Shown here: positions 7,906 to 17,401 of the stretch, piece after piece
Layout of the letters: every line of letters begins with the position of its first letter
Position numbering within the stretch: position 1 is the stretch's first letter
From: CAWCJL01 sp963795775
GTDB taxonomy: Bacteria; Acidobacteriota; Terriglobia; Terriglobales; Acidobacteriaceae
NCBI GenBank assembly: GCA_963795775.1
Contig: CAWCJL010000004.1
Location: forward strand, 248,001-312,000
Length of the DNA stretch: 64,000 bases
Reading direction: 5' to 3'
The notes under the pieces: model-generated
Told to the model about the DNA's origin: nothing
The model's database searches: none
What the model saw: only the letters and a program-made list of their open reading frames with translations
Program-made: the position numbers and the translations under genes

Positions 7906-10005
7906 ATGTTGTCTAAGCTATCTACCATCGCTCGAGCATGTACCGCAGGATCTGTGTTGATACTGTCGCCGGTACTGCTCCAAGCAGCGCAAACTCCCTC
8001 GGGCGCCAGTTCTTCCACCGTCAGTCCCGCAACCGTAACCGTCTCGGTGACGCCTCAGCAGCCATGCATCGCGCCTTCCGGGCAGGTGCGCTTTAGCGCC
8101 ACAGTGACCGGAACCAGCAACACCGCGGTGAAGTGGTACGTGGACAATGTGCTGAATGGCAACGCCACCGTGGGTACGATATCCGCGTGGGGACTGTATG
8201 CCGCTCCGGCCAAGACCGGCGCGCATATCATCAAGGCCGTGAATGCCAGCGGATCGGGCTCTGTTTCGGCCAATGTGGCCCCGCAGTCAGTCGCCCTCTC
8301 GCCTGGTTCGTCGTCCGTGATGCCCTATGGCCAGGAAACATTTCATGCGCAGATTTGCGGTGCAAACGACACCAATAGCATCACCTGGAGCGTGGACAAC
8401 ATCACGGGCGGCAATTCGTCGGTAGGCACGATCAGCAGCGCCGGCGTGTACACCGCACCAAGCGGCTCGGGCACGCACACGGTTCGCGCTCACGACAGCA
8501 AGCTGAACCAGACGGCCTCCGCCAGCACCACGGTGTACTCCGGCGTCGCGGTTGACTTCGGCTCGCGTACCAACCACACGCATCCCATTCCGACGGATCT
8601 TTTCGGCGCGAACCGCGCGCAGTCTCTGCACAGCAGCGCGGAGTTGCAGCAGATCAGAAACGCCGGCATTACCCATGCCAGGACCTATACGCTGCAGTGG
8701 CTTACGTATGCTAATGGAGCGTCATCGCCGAACTGGGCGCGCATCGACGGCGATATGCGCTTTCTGAAGTCGCAGAACTTCCATCCCATCATGCAGGTGG
8801 CCTATTCCCCGCCCTTCCTGCAGCCCAAACCGAACTCCTGCGGCACGGGCCAGTACGAGGTTGTACCCACCAGCATCAGTGGCTGGGCACAGATTGCCGC
8901 CTCGGTGGTGGCCCACATGGATGCCAGCTTCCCGGGCTTCGTGCAGGATTACGAGATCTGGAACGAGCCGAACACGTATGCGCTGTGCGGCACTTCCGAC
9001 CGCATGACCACTTACCTTTCCATCTACGCTGCTGCGGCCAAGGCCATGAAGGCGCAGGCGGCCAAGGATGGCGTGCAGATTCGGATTGGCGGCCCGGCCA
9101 CAGCCGGCTACCAGGGTACCTGGATCCAGGCCCTCACCACGAATCCAAACACCGCTCCTTATGTAGACTTCGTGAGCTATCACCAGTACATCGGTGCGGC
9201 TAAGGATCTGCAGTCCAAGTGGGATTACACCTACAACAACCTGCCTTCCTGGCTTTCCAGGACGCAGGGAAGCAGTGGCCCTGCCGCGTGGTACCGGGCA
9301 GCCTCCAACCTGCTGCGTTCCGGCAAGACGCCGCTCGGCGCCAAGACCCCGATCTACATTGACGAGTACAACCTGGATTGGGCCTTCGCCAACGATTGCT
9401 GCCGCAACGATCCGAAGTACTCGCCGGTCTGGAACACGATGTATGTGGCGGACGTGCTTAACACCGTGTACCAGGGTGCGACGCAGGTTCCGAACAAACT
9501 GACCTACTTCGCGGCGACCACCGGTACGTACACTGCCAGCACGCGAAATAAGTGGTACTTCTGCCTGATCGGCGGAGACCTGAACACCGGCAATCCGACG
9601 ACGGAACGGGACTGCTACTACGCGCAGGGTGCCGTGCCGCAGCCATATCCGCAGTACTACGCCTATCAGTTGATGAGCTCGAGCAGCTATCTCGGCCTGG
9701 TATCGGGCGGATATATGGCCGCGTCCGTCACACCGATCGGCGGTACTGGCATCCAGGCGACCGGATTCTACAACGGTGCGTCAGACTCGGTGCTGATCAT
9801 CAACCCCACTTCCACCAACTATGCAAACGTACAGGTGAGCCTGAAGAACACCGGCTACAGCGGAGCCACCGCGACGCTGTACCAGATCGTCAACGGCACT
9901 TCCATCAGCTCGCGTACGTTGACCCTGACCGGAGCGGGAGGGTCGAGCTACTCGGCTACGATCTCGGTCCCGGCCTATTCTGTCCAGGGCATTCGAGTCA
10001 AATAG
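7906..10005 (+). CDS. Secreted clan-A glycoside hydrolase with two Ig-like repeats
   Basis: A 699-residue exported protein; AAGGGG lies six bases before ATG at 7906, and an ATG four bases upstream is out of frame and stops at once. After the signal peptide come two Ig-like repeats (about residues 40-125 and 126-210) sharing the pattern W-x-VDN-x-x-x-GN-x-x-VGTIS and YxAP. The catalytic barrel follows: WNEPNT near residue 351 supplies the acid/base Glu and IYIDEYN near 486 the nucleophile Glu, as in clan GH-A families such as GH39, GH51 or GH5. The C-terminal 90 residues form a beta-sandwich. The substrate is not determinable, but a plant or fungal polysaccharide is likely. A strong terminator follows. 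Confidence 0.8.
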   Translation: MLSKLSTIARACTAGSVLILSPVLLQAAQTPSGASSSTVSPATVTVSVTPQQPCIAPSGQVRFSATVTGTSNTAVKWYVDNVLNGNATVGTISAWGLYAAPAKTGAHIIKAVNASGSGSVSANVAPQSVALSPGSSSVMPYGQETFHAQICGANDTNSITWSVDNITGGNSSVGTISSAGVYTAPSGSGTHTVRAHDSKLNQTASASTTVYSGVAVDFGSRTNHTHPIPTDLFGANRAQSLHSSAELQQIRNAGITHARTYTLQWLTYANGASSPNWARIDGDMRFLKSQNFHPIMQVAYSPPFLQPKPNSCGTGQYEVVPTSISGWAQIAASVVAHMDASFPGFVQDYEIWNEPNTYALCGTSDRMTTYLSIYAAAAKAMKAQAAKDGVQIRIGGPATAGYQGTWIQALTTNPNTAPYVDFVSYHQYIGAAKDLQSKWDYTYNNLPSWLSRTQGSSGPAAWYRAASNLLRSGKTPLGAKTPIYIDEYNLDWAFANDCCRNDPKYSPVWNTMYVADVLNTVYQGATQVPNKLTYFAATTGTYTASTRNKWYFCLIGGDLNTGNPTTERDCYYAQGAVPQPYPQYYAYQLMSSSSYLGLVSGGYMAASVTPIGGTGIQATGFYNGASDSVLIINPTSTNYANVQVSLKNTGYSGATATLYQIVNGTSISSRTLTLTGAGGSSYSATISVPAYSVQGIRVK

Positions 10006-10024
10006 ATAAAACACTTCAGCAACA

Positions 10025-10055
10025 GGCCGGATCGAGAGATCCGGCCTTTTCTTTT
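10025..10055 (+). terminator. Rho-independent terminator after the Ig-GH gene
   Basis: A perfect 9-bp stem GGCCGGATC/GATCCGGCC with a GAGA loop is followed by TTTTCTTTT. It begins 19 bases after the hydrolase stop codon. Confidence 0.92.
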
Positions 10056-10148
10056 GCTGCCGCTTCTGCGTGGCGGCTCCTCGCCGGCCGTCCTCCGCTT
10101 TCCCTTCCCTGCTGGCCACCAGCGCGGCCACGCATTACAGTGTTGAGC

Positions 10149-11750
10149 ATGGAGAGACGAGACGCGATTAAGCTGGCCGGCAGCCTGGCCATGGGTGCGC
10201 TGCCAGCGGCAGCGGTGGCGGCCAGCTCCGGGCCCGCGCCCACCGCGGCGGCAGGGTCAGAAACACTCCGGAACGTACGGCAGTACGGCGCGACAGGCGA
10301 TGGCACAACAATTGACACAGGCGCGGTTAACCGGGCGATCGAGGCGGCGGCATCGGCTGGTGGTGGCACTGTGTTCTTCCCCGCCGGCGTTTACGCCTGC
10401 TACTCCATTCGTCTCAAGAGCAATGTGTCGCTCTATCTGGACCAGGGCGCCACGGTGCTGGCCGCCTCTGTGCCCCTGGCAGGCACCAACTCCGGCGGGT
10501 ACGACGCGGCAGAGCCGCAGGGCGCGTGGGAGCCATACCAGGATTATGGTCACAACCATTGGCACAATAGCCTGATATGGGGAGAGGGGCTGCACGACGT
10601 CTCGATCCTGGGGCCGGGGCTGATCTGGGGCAAGGGTCTGAGCCGCGGGCATGATGAAGACACCGACCTGCCCGATACCAGGCTGCCCGGCGTGGGCAAC
10701 AAGGCCATCGCACTTAAGAACTGCCGCAATGTGATCCTGCGAGATTTCTCCATCCTGCAGGGGGGCTGGTTCGGCGTGCTGGCCACCGGTGTGGATAACC
10801 TGACAATCGACAACCTGAAGATCGACACGAACCGCGACGGCATCGACATCGATTGCTGTCGCAATGTGCGCGTGTCCAATTGCACGGTGAATTCGCCGTG
10901 GGACGACGGCATATGCCCGAAGAGTTCCTTCGCACTGGGCTATGCGCGGTCGACAGATAACGTAACGATCACAGGATGCTTTGTGACCGGAGGCTACCAG
11001 CTCGGATCGGTGCTGGATGGAAGCTGGAAGCCGATGCCCGCGAGCTTTCTTCCGAAGGCCACCGGACGCATCAAATGCGGCACGGAGTCGAACGGGGGCT
11101 TCCGCAATATCACGATCTCCAATTGCTGTTTTGAAAAGAGCCGCGGGCTGGCGCTCGAAACGGTCGACGGTGCGCTCTGCGAGGACATCACCTTCACCGG
11201 CGTCGTGATGCGCGAAACCGTGAACGCCCCGTTCTTTCTGCGGCTGGGAACGCGCATGCGCGGACCGAAGAACGCCGTGCCCGGGGTGCTCCGGCGCGTC
11301 ATCCTGAGCAATATCACCAGTTCCGGCGCGGCGCAGTTGCCTTCGATCCTGAGCGGGGTTCCCGGGCATGCCATCGAGGACATCAAGATCAGCGATGTGT
11401 ACCTGCAGCAGGTCGGCGGCGGGACCTCCGAAATGGCGAGCCGGCGCCCCGCGGAGGAAGAGGCGAAATATCCAGAGCCGACCATGTTTGGCGACCTGCC
11501 GGCGAGCGGCTTGTTTGTGCGCCACGTGCGTAACCTGGAGGTGAGCAATCTCGAGGTCGCGACCGAACAGCCGGACCCGCGTGCGGCCTTCTGGCTGGAG
11601 GACGTGGACGGAGCGGATTTCTTTCGCGTACGCGTTCCGCAACAACAGGCGCCGGCATTCGACTTGCGGAACGTAAAAGCCTTTCGCGTGTTCGGCAGCC
11701 GGGGGATCCAGGACGTGGTGCTCGATCAGGCAGAAAACCGGAAAATCTGA
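10149..11750 (+). CDS. Glycoside hydrolase family 28-like protein, Tat-exported
   Basis: A 533-residue right-handed beta-helix protein. The start at 10149 gives ERRDAIKLAGSLAMGALP, a twin-arginine leader; the frame is open further upstream but that part overlaps the previous gene. The N-terminal pectate-lyase-like strand is VRQYGATGDGTTIDTGAVN, typical of GH28. The active-site stretch near residues 225-260 reads NRDGIDID and WDDGICPKS, corresponding to the NTDGID and DD motifs, and GRIKCG near 300 corresponds to RIK. The classical GHG motif was not seen. Members cut polygalacturonan or related pectic backbones. Convergent with the nucleoside hydrolase four bases away. Confidence 0.85.
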   Translation: MERRDAIKLAGSLAMGALPAAAVAASSGPAPTAAAGSETLRNVRQYGATGDGTTIDTGAVNRAIEAAASAGGGTVFFPAGVYACYSIRLKSNVSLYLDQGATVLAASVPLAGTNSGGYDAAEPQGAWEPYQDYGHNHWHNSLIWGEGLHDVSILGPGLIWGKGLSRGHDEDTDLPDTRLPGVGNKAIALKNCRNVILRDFSILQGGWFGVLATGVDNLTIDNLKIDTNRDGIDIDCCRNVRVSNCTVNSPWDDGICPKSSFALGYARSTDNVTITGCFVTGGYQLGSVLDGSWKPMPASFLPKATGRIKCGTESNGGFRNITISNCCFEKSRGLALETVDGALCEDITFTGVVMRETVNAPFFLRLGTRMRGPKNAVPGVLRRVILSNITSSGAAQLPSILSGVPGHAIEDIKISDVYLQQVGGGTSEMASRRPAEEEAKYPEPTMFGDLPASGLFVRHVRNLEVSNLEVATEQPDPRAAFWLEDVDGADFFRVRVPQQQAPAFDLRNVKAFRVFGSRGIQDVVLDQAENRKI

Positions 11751-11754
11751 GCGC

Positions 11755-12735
11755 TCATTCCGCAGCCGGCGTGTGAGGCGCCGCGATGGCATGGGTGCGC
11801 TCGAAGGCATCCAGGCCGGCGAGAAACGAAGGCCACAGACGCTCGCTGTCCACTGTCTTGATCCACTCGATGGTGTCCTTCGCGTCGCCGGCTGTGAGGG
11901 ACATGTCTCCGCTGAGCGCGGGACGGGGCACGCGATCTACCGTCGCCATGTCCTGGAGGTAAGCCAGTGTGATGATGTCCCATATGACCCACGAGCGGGA
12001 AAAGTCGTCCACGCGAAGCGGCTTCACGTTGCGGTAGTACCAGGCCTGGTACTCCTCCCAGAGCCAGTCGGCAACGGGCCCGTGACCGCGCAGAAGGTCC
12101 TGCGCCTGTTTGTAACTGAGCGAGAGGTATTTCGTGCAGACATCACCGGAGCCGACGGTGATCGGCACGCCGGAGCGGAGCAGGACGCGCCATGCTTCCG
12201 GGTCGTTCTCCTCGTTGTACTCGCGCGCGGCTGATGGCGGCGCGCTCTTGAAGGCCATGGCGATGACGCGGATGCGATCAGCCAAGGTGGGGTCGATGAG
12301 AAGCGCCGAAGCCGCATCCGTGGCCGCGCCAATCACGACGAGGTTAAGCCGGTGATCGCGATTGAAGCGCCTGGACTCGCTGAGAATAAAGTCCACCCCG
12401 GCGTTCGGGCGCGGTGTTTTGCCATCTGGGAGAGGCAGGCTGGAGCCCTCAAAGAGTGGCGGATGCACTGTAAGCCCGAGCCGGTTCTCCACTTCGTCCT
12501 TGAGGACGAGATAGGTGGCATGTGCGGAGGGCGCGGGCAGGCTGGGTGCGTGCGCGGAGATGATTCCGAGTGTGTCAAATGCGGGCTGCGTGAGCAGGTA
12601 GGCGATCGCCCACTGATCATCGATCTCGTTGCCGACATCGGTGGAGAGGATCACGGGTGTGCTGGCCAGTGCGGGAAGAGCGAGCATCAGAAAGCCGGCG
12701 AGAGCAAGGAGGCGCTGGAGCAGGTTAGGCGTCAT
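11755..12735 (-). CDS. Secreted nucleoside hydrolase-like protein
   Basis: A 326-residue protein with a signal peptide (residues 1-25). Near residues 31-42 it has STDVGNEIDDQWA, a variant of the DTDPGxDD calcium-binding signature of inosine-uridine preferring nucleoside hydrolases. LVVIGAATDAA near 125 and the DIITLAYL region near 255 fit the same alpha/beta fold. The family hydrolyses the N-glycosidic bond of ribonucleosides; some exported members act on other glycosides, so the exact substrate is open. The downstream gene is convergent, and the upstream isoaspartyl peptidase is divergent across 139 bases. Confidence 0.85.
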   Translation of the reverse strand: MTPNLLQRLLALAGFLMLALPALASTPVILSTDVGNEIDDQWAIAYLLTQPAFDTLGIISAHAPSLPAPSAHATYLVLKDEVENRLGLTVHPPLFEGSSLPLPDGKTPRPNAGVDFILSESRRFNRDHRLNLVVIGAATDAASALLIDPTLADRIRVIAMAFKSAPPSAAREYNEENDPEAWRVLLRSGVPITVGSGDVCTKYLSLSYKQAQDLLRGHGPVADWLWEEYQAWYYRNVKPLRVDDFSRSWVIWDIITLAYLQDMATVDRVPRPALSGDMSLTAGDAKDTIEWIKTVDSERLWPSFLAGLDAFERTHAIAAPHTPAAE

Positions 12736-12874
12736 GAGGATTTGTGTCGCGGGAGAATGGTATTCGATCTCCGGAGCAGAGACCAGCGCGCCGACTTGCG
12801 TTTACGCGAAAGACGCAGCCGATCTGCTATCCATACCACTGATGCAGCAAAGACGTGGCAGGTAAGATGTCGCC

Positions 12875-13966
12875 ATGCTTCGCCTCCTTCGCTCCACCAT
12901 GCTTCTGCTCGCGCTTTTTGCAGGCCTAGCCGGCGGGGCTCAGGTAAAGACCACGCCGTCAGAGAGGGCCTCACCCGCAGAGCAGAGACAGGGGTGGGCA
13001 ATTGCCATTCATGGCGGGGCGGGCGAGAGCGAGTGGGAGCACATGGACGCAGGGACCGCGGCTGCGTATCGGGTCTCGCTGGAGCGCGCCCTCGGGGCCG
13101 GTTCGGCGGTGCTGAAAGGCCACGGCAAAGCTCTGGATGCCGTGCAGGCGGCCGTGGAAGTGCTGGAAGACGATCCGCTGTTCAATGCCGGGCGTGGAGC
13201 GGCCTTTGCCGCCGACGGGACAAACGAGATGGACGCGGCGGTGATGGACGGGGCCACACTGGCGGCGGGCTCGGTCGCGAGCGTGCACTTCACCCGCCAT
13301 CCTGTAGCACTGGCGCGTGCGGTAATGGAGCACACGCCCTACGTGATGATGGTGGGCCCGGGCGCGGACGAGTTTGCACGCGCGCAAGGTGTCGAGCAGA
13401 AGCCGGCCTCGTTCTTCTTTACCGAAATGCGATGGGAGGAGTTTGCGGCGGTAATGCGGGCCTCCCATCGCCCGGTGCCGCCCCGGCCGGCGGGCGTTCC
13501 GCCAGCACCCACCAGGGAGAGTCGGCTTGCCCCCGGAGCGCGGCCTTTCGCGCATCGCTTTGGCACGGTGGGCGCGGTGGCCCGCGATGGGGCCGGGCAT
13601 CTCGCGGCAGCCACGTCCACCGGAGGCATGCAGGGCAAGCTGCCAGGCCGCGTGGGGGACTCACCGATTATCGGGGCGGGCACTTACGCCAGCGACCAGT
13701 CGTGCGCGGTATCGGGCACGGGGGTGGGCGAGTATTTCATACGGCTCACGCTGGCGCGGCAGGTATGCACGCTGGTAGAGCAGGGCCAGACGCCACAGCA
13801 GGCAGCCGACCACATGATCCACACGGAACTGCCTGCGCTCAAAGGCGGCGAGGGCGGCGTGATCGTGATGGGTCGGACGGGCGAGCCGGTGTGGAGTTCT
13901 AACACGCTGGGCATGTTTCGCGCTCGCGAGGCAGAGGGGCGGGCGCCGGAGGTATTGGTGAAGTAG
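12875..13966 (+). CDS. Secreted isoaspartyl peptidase/L-asparaginase (Ntn hydrolase), copy 1
   Basis: A 363-residue precursor with a signal peptide. Plant-type asparaginase motifs: IAIHGGAG near residue 50, LEDDPLFNAGRGA near 95, and the autocleavage site HRFGTVGA where the nucleophile Thr lies near residue 230. GDSPIIGAGTYA and SGTGVGEYFIR complete the active site. The proenzyme cuts itself before Thr into alpha and beta chains and removes isoaspartyl residues or deamidates asparagine. The leader suggests periplasmic action on peptides. A clear paralog lies at 22184-23272. Confidence 0.92.
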   Translation: MLRLLRSTMLLLALFAGLAGGAQVKTTPSERASPAEQRQGWAIAIHGGAGESEWEHMDAGTAAAYRVSLERALGAGSAVLKGHGKALDAVQAAVEVLEDDPLFNAGRGAAFAADGTNEMDAAVMDGATLAAGSVASVHFTRHPVALARAVMEHTPYVMMVGPGADEFARAQGVEQKPASFFFTEMRWEEFAAVMRASHRPVPPRPAGVPPAPTRESRLAPGARPFAHRFGTVGAVARDGAGHLAAATSTGGMQGKLPGRVGDSPIIGAGTYASDQSCAVSGTGVGEYFIRLTLARQVCTLVEQGQTPQQAADHMIHTELPALKGGEGGVIVMGRTGEPVWSSNTLGMFRAREAEGRAPEVLVK

Positions 13967-14102
13967 CGGTTCAGAAACCGTGGCTCTCCTGGTTTTCGAG
14001 GTGCGGAGGCTGCAGCGCGAAGCGGCTTTATGCCCTTAGAAGACGGCGGCACAACTGATTGGGAGACAGCGAGGGCTTTCGTTCACTCCAGTTCCCCGGA
14101 AT

Positions 14103-15726
14103 TCAGCCATTCCCATCCGGCTCCGTCTCGCCACAGAGGAAGACCTCGATGCCAAGACGGTCGAAGCACGCCGCCTTGGCTTCGAGCGCGCCCTGGGCCT
14201 GCTGCGGTGTGGGCGCGTACGCCACCTGGATGTGGTTGGCCTTGTGCCGCGCCATCATCTGGTCGCGGGTGACGCCGTGCAGGACGGCATGCATCATGGG
14301 CCACACCGGCGTGGTGAGTTGGGAACGGCGTTCGCTTTCTTCAGGGGGAAGCTCGACGGCAGTAGCCAGGCCGAGGTCGGCTTTCAGTTTGTTCCCCTCC
14401 ACGTACACGCGGCTCCATACCACCGGGCCGGGCTTGGACACGCCTTTCAATGTGCCGCCGCCGAGGCGGAAGTACATGGGCGGCTGGCGCTCGCTGCTGG
14501 CGCTGGCGTAGCCGCCGGGGAAATGCGCGGCCGGAGCGGCGCCCGAGATCTCGAGCACCCATACGAACTTGCCGTTGTAGTCCTCGCCATAACGTAGATC
14601 GTGCAGCGTCGTCTCAGGCGGAATCTGCATACGGCGCCAGATGCGGTTAGTCAGGAGTGCGTCAAGGCCGGCGCATTCGTCCACTTCGTTGAAGTGCGGG
14701 ACGGCATTGCCGGGAAAGAGTTCCTCGCCGGCGGCGTTGCGCACGGGTGGACGCTCCACGTTATTGAGCAAGCCCTCGGCCAGATCGGAGGCCGGCAGGA
14801 GGTCCTTGAGCCCCTGCTGGTACTGGATGCCAATGGCCGCGCAACCGAAGCGGTCGGCCAGGCGCACGGCGCTGATGTAGAGCTTGCATTGCGTAAGGAC
14901 CTGGGCGTCGGTAAGTTCGGTCGCTTCATCCGTTCCGAGCTTGAAGTGCATGCCGCGGTCGAGCAGCCACTGGTAGGCGGCGCGTGCCTCCGCGTCCGGC
15001 GTCTGCGTGACTTCGTAGAAGAGGGCGGACTGGCTGAGGCGTTCCTTGAAGAGACCGGTCGGGTTGAGCAGGTGATCGGGGATGATGGCGTTGTACATGC
15101 CCATGCAGCCTTCATCGAAGACGCCGAGAATAGCTTTCGACTGGCGGAGATCGTCGGCGACTTCCTGACCGATGCGGAGGGCCGCTTCCGAGATTTGGTC
15201 ACGAATGGAACGGGCGCACGTGGGACTGGTCGTGCGTGACCGTGCCCTCGCGCAGCCACTGCTCGAGCTTTTCCAGAAAGAACGCGTCGGTGAAGGTTTC
15301 GCTCCACAGTGTGGAGTACCGGACACCCGCCTTGGTGAGCGAGGCGTTCAGATTGAGGAGCCCGACCAGCCCGGGCCATTGGCCGGACCAGTTGGCGACC
15401 GTGAGGATGGGGCCGCGATGGGTAGTGAGCCCGGGCAGCACGTGATGCGAGTACTGCCATACGGCTTCTGCGACCACGATGGGCGCATCGGCAGGAATAC
15501 TGCGGAGCACGTCCATGCCCCTGCGCTGGCTGTCGAGAAAGCCGTGCCCGGCAGTTTCGTCGAAGGGGTGCGCACGCTGGATATGCCGTCCCAGCTTGCG
15601 TACTGCGGCCGTGAACTGCTGTTCCATCAGCGCCTGGGCCGGCCAGCACATGCGGTTTGCTTCCGGACGGGAGTCACCGCTGGCCACGAGATAGATTTCA
15701 GGCGCAGATTTCGCTGGAGAGGCCAT
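14103..15726 (-). CDS. L-fucose isomerase-like protein, frameshifted
   Basis: Start ATG 15726 with GGTGG upstream (GTG 15738 also possible). The first frame runs to THDQSHVRPF and stops at 15199. The second continues with RDQISEAALRIG and KAILGVFDEGCMGMYNAI to 14103. FDEGCMGMYNAI and the C-terminal KANHIQVAYA match the L-fucose/D-arabinose isomerase superfamily, and SHVRP is a usual joint in that family. The span is 3n+1 bases, so deleting one base near 15200-15212 joins the halves into about 540 residues. It would convert a deoxy- or hexose sugar between aldose and ketose in the cytoplasm, which fits the glycosidase genes around it. Confidence 0.8.
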
Positions 15727-15900
15727 CTGTTCCACCACCTTTGCGCTGCCGATTCACGCCCTCGGGAGCACCGCACTCCCGGGCCTTGCGATTCTGTCAC
15801 ATGGCTTTAGCGGAGAACAACAGCGGCGATGGCGCGCAACATAAGAGGCTGGCGCTTACGGTTCCCTGATCTTAGGTTCCGAGGATCCCGATCGCGGCAC

Positions 15901-16440
15901 TCATTGGGGGTGCCATGTCATATCGACGCGCACGGGTATCTCGTTCTTGATTGGGACGGTGAAGAAGGTGGGCGGGTCAATCTTGAATTCGGAGAGGGTC
16001 GCGGGGATGGTCCCCGTGATGTGGTGCTCGTTTCCTTCTACGGCCTGCTGGAACGGGACATGTTGATAGTGAGCAGTCTGGCCGGCAAATTGAACCTCCA
16101 GATCGCTCTTGATGGTCGGCGATGCCAGCTCGGCTTCCGGCAAACGGAAGCGTACGGTCACAATGGGAAACTGGGCACCGCGTGTCACCTGGAGCATGTG
16201 CAGGTCGCGGTTGCTGTCGCCGGATTCGAAGGATTTGACCGGCACCGCGATGAGGAAATCGCATTGCCCAACGTTGCAGACCCCTTTACCGCGCGCCGCG
16301 TGGCTCACGCCATCCACCTCGTGGAGCGGATGCGACATGTGGTACGTGAGCGTGGAGCTGTCCAGCACCCAGGTACGGCTCGTTTGGGCGAATAGGGTCC
16401 ACGCAAACAACACGACAGATAGAGAGATTGCCTTCTTCAC
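15901..16440 (-). CDS. YceI-family periplasmic protein
   Basis: A 179-residue product from GTG 16440, chosen because the following sequence is a compact signal peptide KKAISLSVVLFAWTLFAQ; the AAGGAGG site is close (three bases). The mature part has WVLDSSTLTYHMSHPLHEVDG, the opening strand of the YceI lipocalin-like barrel that binds polyisoprenoids, then IAVPVKSFESGDSNRDLHM and FPIVTVRF. The end, TFFTVPIKNEIPVRVDMTW, is the typical final strand. It starts nine bases after the stop of the b561-like gene, so they are co-transcribed; YceI is often paired with b-type cytochromes. Confidence 0.85.
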   Translation of the reverse strand: MKKAISLSVVLFAWTLFAQTSRTWVLDSSTLTYHMSHPLHEVDGVSHAARGKGVCNVGQCDFLIAVPVKSFESGDSNRDLHMLQVTRGAQFPIVTVRFRLPEAELASPTIKSDLEVQFAGQTAHYQHVPFQQAVEGNEHHITGTIPATLSEFKIDPPTFFTVPIKNEIPVRVDMTWHPQ

Positions 16441-16448
16441 AGCCCTCC

Positions 16449-17202
16449 TTACAGATGCAGCTTGATGGGCCAGGAAACCGAAACGATGGCAGCACCGTAA
16501 GCCAGCACCGTAGCCCACGCGACGGGCGCATGCGCCGAGGCGATACCATGTACGCGCTCACCATTATTCTCCTGGTTGAAGGCCATCACTCCCAGGATGG
16601 GCGTCATCACCATGCCTGGCCCATGCACCCAGGCCGAGCGCCTTGTGTAGCCGGATGGCGCCGCGAGACTGTGTTCCTTCGACCTTCGGCGCACGGATCG
16701 CATAATAGGCGGTGGCCGCGTACATGCCCACGGCAACACCGCCCAAAGCCGCATGGACATCCATCCCTGTCGTGTTGCCTCGGTTCTGGCCATGCTCGTT
16801 CTTCGCTCCACCGGAGCTGATCAAGGTCGCGGCCAGGGGAATCGTGGTCAGCAAACCGAGCCGCTGATGCACCTTGAGCATGTGCGTGCGCCGGTCGAGA
16901 ATTGCCTGCTGCTGTGCATTGCCCCGGACCTGGTCCGGACCGAGACCCAGATCGGACAAGGACGGCGCCTGGCTGCTGGACGGGGCTTGCTGCGGCGGGT
17001 TCTGTGCGGGTGCAGCGGAAGGCTGCGGCTGGTGCGCCTGCGGAGTGGGAGCATCTACCAGGCCGGCATCGTTGCTCAGTGCGGCGGTATGCACGTCAGC
17101 GGTCTGTGCCGCTGCCATCAGGCAGAGCGGAAAAAGAAACAGCAGAGCTGCGATCCCGAACGGAAGCCTTCTTAGGGATCGGTGGGGGCCGAATTGGACC
17201 AT
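16449..17202 (-). CDS. Cytochrome b561-like four-helix membrane protein, frameshifted
   Basis: ATG 17202 follows AGGAG by seven bases. A signal peptide is followed by a Pro/Gln/Ala-rich linker, then four hydrophobic helices. Each carries or borders His (HMLKVHQRLG, GMDVHAALGG, RLHKAL, AWVHGPGMVM, KVHGIASAHA-like ERVHGIASAHA), the pattern expected for haem ligation in b561-type proteins. The first frame ends in non-coding-like sequence after LHKALG and the next frame supplies AWVHGPG onwards. The span is 3n+1 bases; removing one G near 16632-16640 yields LHKALAWVHGPG. The haem role is inferred from the His pattern and the YceI partner. Confidence 0.65.
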
Positions 17203-17401
17203 GCATGGACTCCTGGTAAGCTGCCGAATCGTAACTGTGTAAGTTCTAGAACGGCCAGCGAATTCCCTTGCGCACCACTCGTGCCGTGCCGGCACCGAAG
17301 TCGATCGTACATTCTCGATATTAAGACTCTCTAAAGCCGCCGGGGGCGATCAGGCGTGCCAAGCTTGATGCGTCGCGCCACGATATGGCTATACTCCGTG
17401 C

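Noticed and set aside
9552..10148. Extended open frame upstream of the GH28-like gene
   Set aside because: It overlaps the 3' end of the clan-A hydrolase in another frame and crosses its terminator; the Tat leader starts cleanly at 10149.
12352..13902. 516-codon plus-strand open frame across the nucleoside hydrolase and isoaspartyl peptidase
   Set aside because: Composition is Arg/Gly-rich, no motif, and two well-supported genes occupy the same DNA in other frames.
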